Assembly: GCA_030530205.1 (NCBI GenBank)
Contig: JAUMVK010000004.1
Span: forward strand, 62,001 to 126,000
DNA length: 64,000 nucleotides
DNA from: RGIG3701 sp030530205
GTDB lineage: Bacteria > Planctomycetota > Planctomycetia > Pirellulales > Thermoguttaceae
Direction of reading: 5' to 3'
Both the position numbers and the translations under genes were made by a program. This document shows positions 43,081 through 52,198 of this stretch, piece by piece (positions within the stretch are counted from its first letter, which is position 1; each line of letters starts with the position of its first letter). The notes beneath the pieces were generated by a model that did not search any database, was not told the origin of the DNA, and saw only the letters and a program-made list of their open reading frames with translations.

Positions 43081-43088
43081 ATTATAAA

Positions 43089-43160
43089 ACTCTTGGACCG
43101 CAGACCCGGCCATTGTCGGGTGGTAGAGATGGCGCCTGTAGGCCATCGACGGTAAGAGGA
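43089..43160 (+). ncRNA. structured 5' leader of pckA (possible riboswitch or regulatory RNA)
   Basis: A three-way-junction fold can be drawn by eye: a closing helix CTCTT..CCG with CGG..AAGAG (43090-43100 / 43150-43158), hairpin CCCGGC-CATT-GTCGGG (43105-43120) and hairpin GATGGC-GCCTGTAG-GCCATC (43128-43147). It begins where transcription should start and ends 45 bases before the pckA ATG. I could not match it to a riboswitch class I know. Confidence 0.45.
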
Positions 43161-43204
43161 GTGGTTAATCCACAGTCATTCATTTTTTATTGGAGAGTTG
43201 AATC

Positions 43205-44773
43205 ATGAATCTTTCACAGTATGGAATTACCCAGACGAACGTGCTTCGTAATCCAGTTCCGGCAGTCCTCTACGCGGACGCTCTTGCCCACGACAACGCG
43301 CTGATTTCCAGCACCGGCGCCCTGATGACGAATTCCGGCGCCAAAACGGGACGCAGCCCCAAAGACAAACGCATTGTGGAAGATCCTGAAACGATCAATG
43401 ACATTTGGTGGGGTCCCATCAATATGAAGACCGACGCAGAATCGTTCGCCCGCAGCCGCTGCCGTGCGATCGACTATTTCAACGTCTGCGAGCGCCTGTA
43501 CGTCGTGGACGCTTTTGCCGGCTGGGACAAAGAATGCCGCGTGAAGATCCGCGTCATCTGCACCCGTGCATACCACGCCCTGTTCATGCGGAACATGCTG
43601 ATCATGCCGACCGCGGACGAGCTGAAAGACTTCGGCGAGCCGGACTACGTGATCTTCAACGCCGGTAATTTCGCCGCCGACCCCCGCAACGGCACTCACA
43701 CGAGCCAGACCAGCGTGACGCTGAACTTCGGCGCACACGAGTTCGTCATCCTCGGCACCCAGTACGCCGGCGAGATGAAAAAGGGCATCTTCACGATCAT
43801 GAACTACCTCATGCCGAAGCAGGGCGTGCTTTCGATGCACTGCTCTGCGAACGAGGGGAAAAATGGCGACGTCTCCATTTTCTTCGGTCTTTCCGGAACG
43901 GGCAAAACCACCCTTTCCGCCGAGGCGAACCGGTACCTGATCGGTGACGATGAGCACTGTTGGACCGACCGGGGCGTCTTCAATATTGAAGGCGGCTGCT
44001 ACGCCAAGTGCATCAACCTCACCCGCGAGAGCGAGCCGGAAATTTATGACGCGATCCGTTTCGGAACGGTTCTGGAAAATGTCGTGGCGGACCCGGAAAC
44101 CCACGAAGTAGATTACACGGACAAGACCCTGACCGAGAACACCCGCGCGGCCTACCCGCTCCAGTTCATCCCGAACGCAAAGATCCCGGCCATGGCGGGC
44201 CACCCGAGCAACATCATCCTGCTGACCTGCGACGCGTTCGGAGTTTTGCCCCCGGTGAGCAAGCTGACCCCTGAGCAGGCGATGTACCACTACATTAGCG
44301 GTTACACCGCGAAAGTCGCCGGGACGGAAGTGGGCATCCGCGAGCCGGTCCCGGACTTCTCGGCCTGCTACGGCGCGGCCTTCCTCGCCTGGCACCCGAC
44401 CAAGTACGCCGAGCTGCTTGCCGCCAAGATGAAAGAGCACGGCGCGAACGCGTGGCTCGTTAACACTGGTTGGGCCGGTGGTGGATACGGCGTTGGGAAA
44501 CGTATGTCGATCAAGTTTACCCGTGCGATCATCGACGCGATCCACAGCGGCGAGCTTGCCAGCGCCGAAACGACACGGGACCCGATTTTCGGTCTGTATG
44601 TCCCAACTGCGTGTTCCGGGGTTCCGGCAGAGGTTCTGATTCCGCGAAACGCCTGGATCGACAAGGATGTGTATGACGCGACCGCGAAAAAGCTGGCCGA
44701 AGCGTTCAAAGCCAACTTCACGAAGTACGCTGACCACGCTGGCGCGGACATTCTTGCCGGCGGCCCAATGTAA
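43205..44773 (+). CDS. pckA: phosphoenolpyruvate carboxykinase (ATP)
   Basis: A 522-residue enzyme of normal length that converts oxaloacetate and ATP to PEP and CO2, the entry to gluconeogenesis. Motifs: SGAKTGRSPKDKR (substrate), GLSGTGKTTLS (kinase P-loop, ~233-243), IGDDEHCW (metal), DAIRFGTVLENVV and the TAKVAGTE region. Shine-Dalgarno GGAGAG. A structured leader precedes it and an intrinsic terminator follows, so it is monocistronic. Confidence 0.97.
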   Translation: MNLSQYGITQTNVLRNPVPAVLYADALAHDNALISSTGALMTNSGAKTGRSPKDKRIVEDPETINDIWWGPINMKTDAESFARSRCRAIDYFNVCERLYVVDAFAGWDKECRVKIRVICTRAYHALFMRNMLIMPTADELKDFGEPDYVIFNAGNFAADPRNGTHTSQTSVTLNFGAHEFVILGTQYAGEMKKGIFTIMNYLMPKQGVLSMHCSANEGKNGDVSIFFGLSGTGKTTLSAEANRYLIGDDEHCWTDRGVFNIEGGCYAKCINLTRESEPEIYDAIRFGTVLENVVADPETHEVDYTDKTLTENTRAAYPLQFIPNAKIPAMAGHPSNIILLTCDAFGVLPPVSKLTPEQAMYHYISGYTAKVAGTEVGIREPVPDFSACYGAAFLAWHPTKYAELLAAKMKEHGANAWLVNTGWAGGGYGVGKRMSIKFTRAIIDAIHSGELASAETTRDPIFGLYVPTACSGVPAEVLIPRNAWIDKDVYDATAKKLAEAFKANFTKYADHAGADILAGGPM

Positions 44774-44796
44774 TTGAACTTTCTGAACCAACAGAG

Positions 44797-44829
44797 GGAC
44801 CGTGTGAGCAGATCACGCGGTCCTTTTTT
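44797..44829 (+). terminator. intrinsic terminator of pckA
   Basis: GGACCGTGTGA-GCAGA-TCACGCGGTCC with one mismatch, followed by TTTTTT. Confidence 0.92.
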
Positions 44830-44891
44830 CGTGTACGATTTTCCTTTTCTAAATATTTTTACGTTTTTTTTAATTTTTTTCACTTTTTTTC

Positions 44892-44919
44892 TTGCAATTT
44901 TTCGATTCTCGTATAAAAT
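44892..44919 (+). promoter_or_regulatory. promoter of the discoidin-like PEP-CTERM gene
   Basis: TTGCAA (44892-44897), 16 bases, TAAAAT (44914-44919). Confidence 0.6.
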
Positions 44920-45026
44920 TAAAGACATAGAGATGATGTTAAAAAAGTTTGGGTGAAGGGCATTTGGGGTTTCTTTGCCTGCCCGTTTCACCGAAAACTT
45001 GATTCCAGAATACGAGGAATTCCGTG

Positions 45027-46847
45027 ATGAATCGTTTTTACAGGATTTACACTTTTGCCGTCCTGGCCGTTTTTGCCGCGCTGCCGTTTGCGGAGAGTCT
45101 GAACGCCGATCCTATATGGACCAAACGTGACACGCCGTCCTTCACGGACACGGACACGATGAGTTACGTCAATGGAAGTTTCACGAAATGTGAAGTCTTT
45201 AATGTCGATCAAGGCCTGCTGACGCTGAATACGCATTACCGATATGGCACGAACGAAGACCCTACGAAGGCCACGGACAAAAGCGTTGACACCAAACTCT
45301 GTATTTCGGGGAGTATGACCGTGGTGACCCCCATCATGAACAATGGCTCGCACATCGAGCTGACGTACAAACCCAGCGGCTGGCAGTACCACAAACCGCT
45401 TATTGCTACTCGATCGCGACGGCAAACGATGTTCCCAGCCGGAACCCCGGACGACTGGACGATCTACGGCTCCAATGACGGCGGCGCCACGTGGGACACG
45501 CTTGTCACCGTCACGGACGCTGCCATCCCGGACGCTTATAAAACGATGTACGATTTCCCGATCTCCACCTCGAAAGCGTACAGTCTCTACAAAATGGACA
45601 TCACTGGGGATAGGGGAGAAAACAACATCGTCCAGATGTCGGAGCTTTCCTTCTGGACCGATCCGGTCATCACGGACACCACGCCGAATTTTAACGACAA
45701 CGATTTCGGCACATACGTCCCGCTGAAAGTCGCCAGGACTTTCGGCACCAAAGACGGCGCGACGGCTCCTACTTCCAATTACTATTTCGGGGCCAACGAA
45801 ACCCCTGACAAGCTGGTGGACCGGAACATCCCCGACTCCAGCGGCAAGGTCAAACTTTATGTCGGCGGCAATCTGGACAATTCGGACTTTTTCAAAAGCG
45901 TCGATTCCTTCTCGATTGATTTTGCCACGACCAAAGCGCCCTTCCAGTCCGCATCCAATAAAGACGCCCCGCTCGCGCTCCCGGATCACGTGATCCAGAA
46001 TACGACCACCAACGCCTACGCAATCACCACCGCGAACGATGCTCAAAATCTTCCCAACCGCAACCCCGATAGCTGGACTCTTTACGGGTCAAACGATAAA
46101 ACCAGCTGGATCGTTCTGGATGAAATATCTGGCGCGAACCTTCCCGCCGCTAATTATCAGATGTGTACGATTCCTCTCCCGGAAGGAACGAAAGCGTACG
46201 ACAATTACCGCCTGACGATCTCCGGTACGAAGGGAACGGACAGAGGCATGCAGCTCTCCGAGTTCTCCGTTTGGTCCGACCAGGCCGTCCAGTTTAAGAT
46301 CCCGACCAGTGCGATCCAGAACGCCACTTTCTCTAATGATGGATCGTGGCATTATGGAACCGCCGGGGAAAACGAAGCAAACCTCTATGACGGCACCGGA
46401 AATAAACTGTGCGTCTCCGGGTTTGATCAAAATGACCTTGTAAACAAACCTCTGGTCATAACGTTCGAGATGACCGACCCCATCGCGGTCGGAAGTTACA
46501 GTCTCACCACGGCAAATGACGCTCCCGGACGTGACCCGTCGAGCTGGACGCTTTTCGCCTCCAATGACGGCACGACGTGGACGCAGCTCGACGACCTTTC
46601 CGACATTCGATTGACGGACAATCGTTTTTACACGCAGAACTTCGCCGTCAATAATGAGGACGAGTACTCGTTCTACAAATTCGAAATTTCGAAGCTCAAG
46701 GAGGTTACAAACGTGTTCCAGCTCGGCGAGATCACGTTCTACGGCACGAATTTGCCCATGGATGCGATTCCGGAACCCTCAACGCTCTGCCTCCTCGGGC
46801 TGGGCCTCCTGGGAATGATTATTTGGAGAAAAAGAACGAACAAATAA
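45027..46847 (+). CDS. PEP-CTERM surface protein with three discoidin-like repeats
   Basis: A 606-residue protein (ATG at 45027 with GAGGAA seven bases upstream; a GTG one codon earlier is possible). After a signal peptide (~28 residues) come three repeats of ~190 residues, each with a DxxSW/DDW-T-LYGSND-TTW block (DDWTIYGSNDGGATW, DSWTLYGSNDKTSW, SSWTLFASNDGTTW) and an end LSE-SFW/LGEITFYG. This looks like F5/8-type galactose-binding folds. The end is a PEP-CTERM signal: IPEPSTLCLLGLG, hydrophobic, IWRKRTNK. It probably binds surface glycans. Confidence 0.85.
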   Translation: MNRFYRIYTFAVLAVFAALPFAESLNADPIWTKRDTPSFTDTDTMSYVNGSFTKCEVFNVDQGLLTLNTHYRYGTNEDPTKATDKSVDTKLCISGSMTVVTPIMNNGSHIELTYKPSGWQYHKPLIATRSRRQTMFPAGTPDDWTIYGSNDGGATWDTLVTVTDAAIPDAYKTMYDFPISTSKAYSLYKMDITGDRGENNIVQMSELSFWTDPVITDTTPNFNDNDFGTYVPLKVARTFGTKDGATAPTSNYYFGANETPDKLVDRNIPDSSGKVKLYVGGNLDNSDFFKSVDSFSIDFATTKAPFQSASNKDAPLALPDHVIQNTTTNAYAITTANDAQNLPNRNPDSWTLYGSNDKTSWIVLDEISGANLPAANYQMCTIPLPEGTKAYDNYRLTISGTKGTDRGMQLSEFSVWSDQAVQFKIPTSAIQNATFSNDGSWHYGTAGENEANLYDGTGNKLCVSGFDQNDLVNKPLVITFEMTDPIAVGSYSLTTANDAPGRDPSSWTLFASNDGTTWTQLDDLSDIRLTDNRFYTQNFAVNNEDEYSFYKFEISKLKEVTNVFQLGEITFYGTNLPMDAIPEPSTLCLLGLGLLGMIIWRKRTNK

Positions 46848-46981
46848 AACGAATAATGAATAACGAATAACGAGAAGAAGGAGGTTAAACTCTCTGTGTA
46901 ACTTACATTACACGAAGCGCCCATTATTCGTTATTCGTTATTCATTTCAATTCATAATTCACAATTCATAATTCATAATTA
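46846..46981. repeat. GAATAAC heptamer inverted repeat before the DUF1559 gene
   Basis: Left arm CGAATAATGAATAACGAATAACGA (46849-46872) and right arm CATTATTCGTTATTCGTTATTCATT (46922-46946), followed by further ATTCATAATTCACAATT units up to the ATG at 46984. Confidence 0.82.
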
Positions 46982-46983
46982 CC

Positions 46984-47943
46984 ATGCGACGCTCCGCTTT
47001 TACCCTCGTTGAATTGTTAGTCGTCATCGCCATCATTGGGATGTTGGTTGGTCTGCTTCTGCCGGCGGTCCAGCAGGCCCGTGAAGCCGCGCGTCAAATG
47101 CAGTGCAGTAACCAGTTGAAACAGATGGGGCTGGCGGCAATGAACCACGAAAGCCAGAACAAGATCTACCCGTCCTGCGGCTGGTCGTGCTACTGGGAAG
47201 GGGACCCGGATTTCGGTTTCGGCGAGAATCAGCCCGGCTCGTGGCTTTACTCGCTGCTTCCGTTCCTCGAACAAAATGCTTTCTGGCAGCTCGGCATGGA
47301 CGGTAACAAAGCAATCGACGCCACGATCAAAGACGCTAATTCGACCCGCTTGAAAACCCCGATTTCAATTTTCTACTGCCCATCCCGGCGTATGGCCAAG
47401 CCGATGCAGGGGCATACGAGCGCGTACAATAACAACTCGTATTCCGGCGGCATCGCGAAATCGGACTACGCCTGCAACGGTGCTGACGGTTGGTCGTGGG
47501 AGAATAAAGGTTCCGTGGCAGAGGGCCTCGCATGGGTCTATAACGGTGGGAAAACCGGTATGTTTTACCCGAAAACCGCCATCACCGTTGGGGAAATTCG
47601 GGACGGAACGACCAATACGTACCTCTACGGCGAAAAATATCTGATTCCGGAATACTACGAACCGACTGGCACGTGTGCAAACGGAGACGACTGGAACTGC
47701 TGGATGGGGCCGGAATCCAACGACCTGTCTCGTCAAACAAAGAATGCAGCACAGTTCCAGCCGAGGCAGGACCGTCAGGGATATGACTCCGCTGACCCGC
47801 CGTTTGGCAGCGCTCATGCAGGTTCGTTTGGCATGGTAATGTGCGATGCATCCGCCCAGAGGATCAGTTACAGCATTGATTTGGAAGTCCACTCTTACCT
47901 TGGAAAGAAAGCGGACGGCCAAGTCGCCTCGATCCCGCAATAA
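46984..47943 (+). CDS. DUF1559 protein with type IV prepilin-like N-terminus
   Basis: A 319-residue protein beginning MRRSAFTLVELLVVIAIIG, the prepilin cleavage/methylation motif (cut between A5 and F6), then VGLLLPAVQQAREAARQMQCSNQLKQMGLAAMNH, which is split here but is the classical DUF1559 opening. The C-terminal block FGSAHAGSFGMVMCDAS is the family H-X9-DG variant. Such proteins are abundant in planctomycetes and probably form pseudopilus-like surface structures. No Shine-Dalgarno is seen; heptamer repeats reach the start codon. Confidence 0.93.
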   Translation: MRRSAFTLVELLVVIAIIGMLVGLLLPAVQQAREAARQMQCSNQLKQMGLAAMNHESQNKIYPSCGWSCYWEGDPDFGFGENQPGSWLYSLLPFLEQNAFWQLGMDGNKAIDATIKDANSTRLKTPISIFYCPSRRMAKPMQGHTSAYNNNSYSGGIAKSDYACNGADGWSWENKGSVAEGLAWVYNGGKTGMFYPKTAITVGEIRDGTTNTYLYGEKYLIPEYYEPTGTCANGDDWNCWMGPESNDLSRQTKNAAQFQPRQDRQGYDSADPPFGSAHAGSFGMVMCDASAQRISYSIDLEVHSYLGKKADGQVASIPQ

Positions 47944-47984
47944 AATTACAGGAACAACGCTTTTACGGGGATGACACTACGGGG

Positions 47985-48219
47985 ACGACGCTTCCAGCGT
48001 CGTTAAAAAAACCAACATCTGCTGGGACGACGCTTCCAGCGTCGTCTTATAAATAAGAATCTGCGGGGACGACGCTTCCAGCGTCGTTAAAAAAACTGCC
48101 ATAAATTATGACGACGCTGGAAGCGTCGTCCCCGTAAATGTCTGCCGTTTTTATGACGACGCTGGAAGCGTCGTCCCCGCAGGGGCACGTCTCATTTCTG
48201 ACGACGCTGGAAGCGTCGT
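47985..48219. repeat. array of six family 1 hairpins between convergent genes
   Basis: Cores at 47985-48003, 48027-48045, 48069-48087, 48111-48129, 48156-48174 and 48201-48219, with steps of 42, 42, 42, 45 and 45 bases. The first three have the GGGG flank on the left (as for the rightward DUF1559 gene) and the last three have CCCC on the right (as for the leftward permease gene). A degenerate seventh unit lies at 47950-47970. Spacers of 23-26 bases are mostly different. Confidence 0.92.
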
Positions 48220-48249
48220 CCCCATAAAAGCGATGTTCCCATTTTGTTT

Positions 48250-49224
48250 CTATTCCAGCGTAACTCTCGGATCCACCACAGCGTAAAGAATGTCTGCGAT
48301 GAGCTGTCCCAGCAGAGTGAGTACCGAAAACATCAGGATCATCCCCATAATGACCGGGTAGTCACGGTTGGAAATGCTCTGGAAAAACGCCTGCCCCATT
48401 CCCGGCCAGTTGAAAATCTGTTCAATGATCACCGACCCGCCGAGCAGCCCCGGAAGCGAAAGCCCCAGAAGCGTCACGAACGGAATGAGCGTATTCCGGA
48501 ACGCATGGTTCAGCACGATATTTCTCGGCGCGACTCCCTTGGCCCGGGCCGTTCGGATATAGTCCTGCCGAATGACCTCTTCCATATTTGCCTTGATAAA
48601 TCGGCTCAGGTACGCCAGGGATGCGTACGTGTAGCAGATCACCGGCAGGATCATGTGCCGGCCCGTGTCGAGGATTTTCCCCCAGTAAGGAAGAGAATCG
48701 TAGTTTGAGCTATGCAACCCCGGAGGGAGCCAGTTCAGGTACTGGTAAAAGATGATCAAAAGCCCGATACCAGCGACGAAGCCGGGGATAGAATAAAGAA
48801 CGTACAAAATGACGCTCAGGAGTTTCTCGCTCACCGTCCCTTTCTTCACAACAGAAAAAAGTCCCATGGGGATCGCCAGGAAGTACGTCAGCAGAAGCGA
48901 CGTGACCGAAAGAAGAAGCGTCGGCCCAATACGCCGCCCAATGACCGTCGAGACCGGGGCCTTTTCCGAGAATGAATCCCCAAAATCGCCGCAGAGCGCC
49001 TTCCCGAGCCAGATAAAATACGCCTCGTACCATGGTTTGTCAAGTCCGTAAATACGATTCAGCATTTCCATGTCTTCGGGGCTCATGGCGCGGCTCGGGT
49101 CCGCAAGCTCCATCTGAGTGACCGGCGTTCCCGGCATATTGCGAATGAGACCGTACACGATGAGCGTGATGAGGAAAAGCGTCAGGATCCCGATCAATAA
49201 ACGGCGGAGGATGTAAGTACCCAT
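48250..49224 (-). CDS. DppB/OppB-type ABC transporter permease, stand-alone
   Basis: A 324-residue membrane protein starting MGTYILRRLLIGILTLF, the family N-terminus, with six membrane segments and the EAA-like loop DYIRTARAKGVAPRNIVLNHAFRN (here quoted in part: YIRTARAKG) that contacts the ATPase. It should be half of the channel for peptides or nickel. No DppC, ATPase or solute-binding gene is next to it. Confidence 0.9.
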   Translation of the reverse strand: MGTYILRRLLIGILTLFLITLIVYGLIRNMPGTPVTQMELADPSRAMSPEDMEMLNRIYGLDKPWYEAYFIWLGKALCGDFGDSFSEKAPVSTVIGRRIGPTLLLSVTSLLLTYFLAIPMGLFSVVKKGTVSEKLLSVILYVLYSIPGFVAGIGLLIIFYQYLNWLPPGLHSSNYDSLPYWGKILDTGRHMILPVICYTYASLAYLSRFIKANMEEVIRQDYIRTARAKGVAPRNIVLNHAFRNTLIPFVTLLGLSLPGLLGGSVIIEQIFNWPGMGQAFFQSISNRDYPVIMGMILMFSVLTLLGQLIADILYAVVDPRVTLE

Positions 49225-49338
49225 AAAAGTCCAAGTTAAAATCAAATTCTTCGCGAGGAGGGAACGTGAAATATTTTTCTTATTTTAACACAAACCGCAA
49301 GAAACGCAAGGCCCGTGGGAAAAAATTTTCTTCGGGGG

Positions 49339-49368
49339 TTGATTTAAAGAAGAAACGTGGTATATTAT
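49339..49368 (+). promoter_or_regulatory. promoter of the glycoside hydrolase gene at 49442
   Basis: TTGATT (49339-49344) and TATATTAT (49361-49368), spacer 16-18. Confidence 0.55.
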
Positions 49369-49441
49369 AGGATAAACCACGTGCGGCCGTGAACCTCTTG
49401 GCCGTTCTTTTACGTCTTTCATTTAAATTAAGGACCTTCCC

Positions 49442-52162
49442 ATGCGTAACCCCCTCACCTTTGCACTCTCGTTGATCCTGACTCCTCTCGCCGTTCTTTC
49501 GGCTTTTGCCCAGTCGCACATTCCATCTCCGGAAGAAGCCGCCGCGAAACTCAAGGCCGCGGAGGAAAAAGCCCTCGCCGACCCGGATGCGGTCGCGGAG
49601 GATCAGTCCGACATGTTCCCGTTCGTCATCACGTACGACGCCGTGGATAATGCATCGTCCATGGCACACATTCTGGCCGCCCCATCCGGGAAAGACGGCT
49701 TCATCCGCACCGACGGGAAGGGCAATTTCGTAAACGACGCGGGCGTGATCCGCTTCAACGCCACGAACATCACCGGCCCGGCAAACTTCCCCTCGCACGA
49801 GAACGCCGAGAAAATGGCCCGCCGTCTGGCCCGCCTCGGGATCAACTGCGTCCGCCTGCACTTCATGGACACTTGGTACGTCAATTTCATGATCCGGCCC
49901 ACACAGGGGATCCTCGCCGACGATTCCGTCACTCAGCGCAATCTCGACCCGGGCCAGCTCGACAAACTGGACTACATGATCTCCCAGTTCCGCAAAAACG
50001 GCATTTACGTCAACCTGAACCTTCACGTCGGGCGCACGCTCGACCCGCGGGACGGTTTCCCCAAATGCTCGTGGGCGAACAAAGGCTTCGGGCAGTTCGT
50101 TCCCGGAATGATCAAGCTTCAGAAAGAGTACGCGCATGACCTTCTGACCCACGTCAACCCGTACACGGGCCACCCGTACACGGACGAGCCGACGATCGCC
50201 ATGATCGAGATTACGAACGAAGACTCCTTCCAGAACGGCTGGTTTTCCGGTGGTTATGCCTCGGCGGATCCGTTCTACAAGGACGAGCTGAACCGCCAGT
50301 GGAACGCGTGGCTCAACAAAAAGTACGCCTCGGCCGACGACCTGCGCAAAGCGTGGGAGATCGAAGGCCGGAACGAACCGCTCTGGAACGAGCAGGTCAC
50401 GGGCGGCGCGTTTGACGACGACTCGGCCCTGAAAAACCGTCGGCTCTATGCGGCGCCAGGCCCCGGAAAATGCGAAGCCAAAGTCGAGGACGGCGTGCTG
50501 AAATTCCGTGTGACGCAGCCCGGCGACGAGTTCAGCCCGAAACTCTACCAGAAGGTTTCCGTGGAGAAAAATAAGCTCTACACGCTGAGCCTGAAGATTC
50601 GCCGGACGGTCGGCCAAGGCCCGTGGACGTTCAGCTTCGCGGTCGTGGATCTGAGCAAGGGATTTGAAACCCTCGGCCTTTGCGAGCAGATCCAGGTCGG
50701 CGCGGAGTGGAAAACCATCACGCGGAGTTTCATCGCCACGAAGAGCGTCGAGAACGCCCTGATCCAGTTCACGCGCTTTAAGCCGGGCGAGTATGAAATC
50801 GACGACGTTTCCTTCCAGGCTGGCGGTTCCATGACCGACCCGACGGAGAATTACCCGGCCGAACCGATGCCGACGTTCTTCCCGGGGATGAACGTCCCCG
50901 CGGCCGCCATGGACGACTTCGGCCAGTTCCTCGAAGACACGGAATGCGCGTACTGGGACACGATGTACAACTACATCAAGAAGGACCTGAAAACCAAATC
51001 ACTCGTTTACGGGACCCAGCTCGGCTACTCCGGCGAGCACGTTCAGGCGCGCATGGATCTGATCGATATTCACGGCTACTGGCAGCACCCCAGCGGCGGG
51101 TGGATCTCCCTGTACTCCGAGCAGCCGTGGCGCAGCGGAAACACCTCAATGGTGAACTCCCTCGGGAACATCATGCACATCGGCTCGCACCGCGTGGACG
51201 GCTACCCTTACACGATCAGCGAGTACAACCACCCGTACCCGAACCAGTACGGGGCGGAGGCGCAGCCCATGCTCGCCATCTTCGGCCGCCTGCAGAACTG
51301 GTCCGGCATTTTCCAGTACACGTACAATCACTACGTCGATTCGTGGGAACCGCAGGCGAACCCGTGGTGCTTCTTCGACCTGGTCGCCCGGACGGAAGCG
51401 CTCGCCCACTTCCCGGCTTGCGGCGCCGCTTTCATCCGCGGGGACATTGCGCAGGCCCGAAAATCGATCGTCGTGAAACCCGACATGGAAAAGTACTACG
51501 AAAACCGCCTGGCCCGCCGAGCGATCACGATCGGTACGGCCCCACTCGACACGCAGTACATCGCGATGGATCAGGTGAGCCTCAGCGTCAAGGGTGAAGG
51601 TCTGGCAGAAGATCAGCTCCCGCCGGCGCTCGGAACGCAAAAGGTCATCACGTCCGACACGGGTGAGATCACGTGGAACCGTGAGATCTCCGGCAAAGCG
51701 TTCCTTGCGGCCAACTCGCCCAACACGAAGTTCTTCACCGGTTTCCCGGAAGGGCGCACGATCGACTGGGGAGCCCTGACGCTGACGGTCGGCAAAACGC
51801 GCCTCGACTGGGCGACCGTCTCGCTCACCTCCCGCTTCGGGAACGGCTTTGACGGGAAGAACGGCAAAGTCACCGCCCTGCTCGCCGCCACCGGAAACAC
51901 CGGAAACGCCGGCCGCACGATGAAACCGATGGGCGAAGGCGCGATCACGCTCCCGTACCGCGGCCACGCCCCGGTCATGGCGGAAGGGATCCCGGCCAGA
52001 CTGACCCTCGCGGCCCCGGTGGAGAAAGTGAAAGTCTTCGCCCTCGACCCGAACGGCGACCGGAAGGCAGAAGTCCCGGTCCAGAAGACCGAAACCGGCT
52101 GCGCGTTCGAGATCGGACCGGAATACAAAACGGTCTGGTACGAGATCGAGGTGAACGAGTAA
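49442..52162 (+). CDS. secreted glycoside hydrolase, clan-A-like barrel with inserted binding domain
   Basis: A 906-residue protein with Sec signal MRNPLTFALSLILTPLAVLSAFAQ. The barrel begins FVNDAGVIRFNATNITG, with GINCVRLHFMD, GIYVNLNLHVG and MIEITNEDS (likely acid/base Glu ~260). A beta-sandwich (~340-465, KLYTLSLKIRRTV) interrupts the barrel, which resumes with IDIHGYWQHP and TISEYNHPYPN (likely nucleophile Glu ~594). The C-terminal ~250 residues are beta-rich. It resembles large planctomycete and Bacteroidetes GH5/GH-A-type enzymes; the substrate is unknown. A family 1 hairpin follows the stop. Confidence 0.8.
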   Translation: MRNPLTFALSLILTPLAVLSAFAQSHIPSPEEAAAKLKAAEEKALADPDAVAEDQSDMFPFVITYDAVDNASSMAHILAAPSGKDGFIRTDGKGNFVNDAGVIRFNATNITGPANFPSHENAEKMARRLARLGINCVRLHFMDTWYVNFMIRPTQGILADDSVTQRNLDPGQLDKLDYMISQFRKNGIYVNLNLHVGRTLDPRDGFPKCSWANKGFGQFVPGMIKLQKEYAHDLLTHVNPYTGHPYTDEPTIAMIEITNEDSFQNGWFSGGYASADPFYKDELNRQWNAWLNKKYASADDLRKAWEIEGRNEPLWNEQVTGGAFDDDSALKNRRLYAAPGPGKCEAKVEDGVLKFRVTQPGDEFSPKLYQKVSVEKNKLYTLSLKIRRTVGQGPWTFSFAVVDLSKGFETLGLCEQIQVGAEWKTITRSFIATKSVENALIQFTRFKPGEYEIDDVSFQAGGSMTDPTENYPAEPMPTFFPGMNVPAAAMDDFGQFLEDTECAYWDTMYNYIKKDLKTKSLVYGTQLGYSGEHVQARMDLIDIHGYWQHPSGGWISLYSEQPWRSGNTSMVNSLGNIMHIGSHRVDGYPYTISEYNHPYPNQYGAEAQPMLAIFGRLQNWSGIFQYTYNHYVDSWEPQANPWCFFDLVARTEALAHFPACGAAFIRGDIAQARKSIVVKPDMEKYYENRLARRAITIGTAPLDTQYIAMDQVSLSVKGEGLAEDQLPPALGTQKVITSDTGEITWNREISGKAFLAANSPNTKFFTGFPEGRTIDWGALTLTVGKTRLDWATVSLTSRFGNGFDGKNGKVTALLAATGNTGNAGRTMKPMGEGAITLPYRGHAPVMAEGIPARLTLAAPVEKVKVFALDPNGDRKAEVPVQKTETGCAFEIGPEYKTVWYEIEVNE

Positions 52163-52165
52163 TTT

Positions 52166-52197
52166 TACGGGGACGACGCTTCCAGCGTCGTTTTATT
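52166..52197 (+). repeat. family 1 hairpin repeat after the glycoside hydrolase (terminator-like)
   Basis: TTACGGGG, ACGACGCT-TCC-AGCGTCGT (52173-52191), then TTTTATTT. It starts four bases after the stop at 52162 and has the best T-tract of the family. Confidence 0.88.
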
Positions 52198-52198
52198 T

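Noticed and set aside
43089..43160. Known riboswitch classes (fluoride, c-di-GMP, glycine, cobalamin) in the pckA leader
   Set aside because: Conserved cores of these classes could not be matched; it is left as an unassigned structured leader.
47985..48219. CRISPR array
   Set aside because: Spacing is regular (42-45 bases), but the repeat is a self-complementary hairpin that flips orientation midway, the same unit occurs singly at many gene ends, and no cas genes are present.
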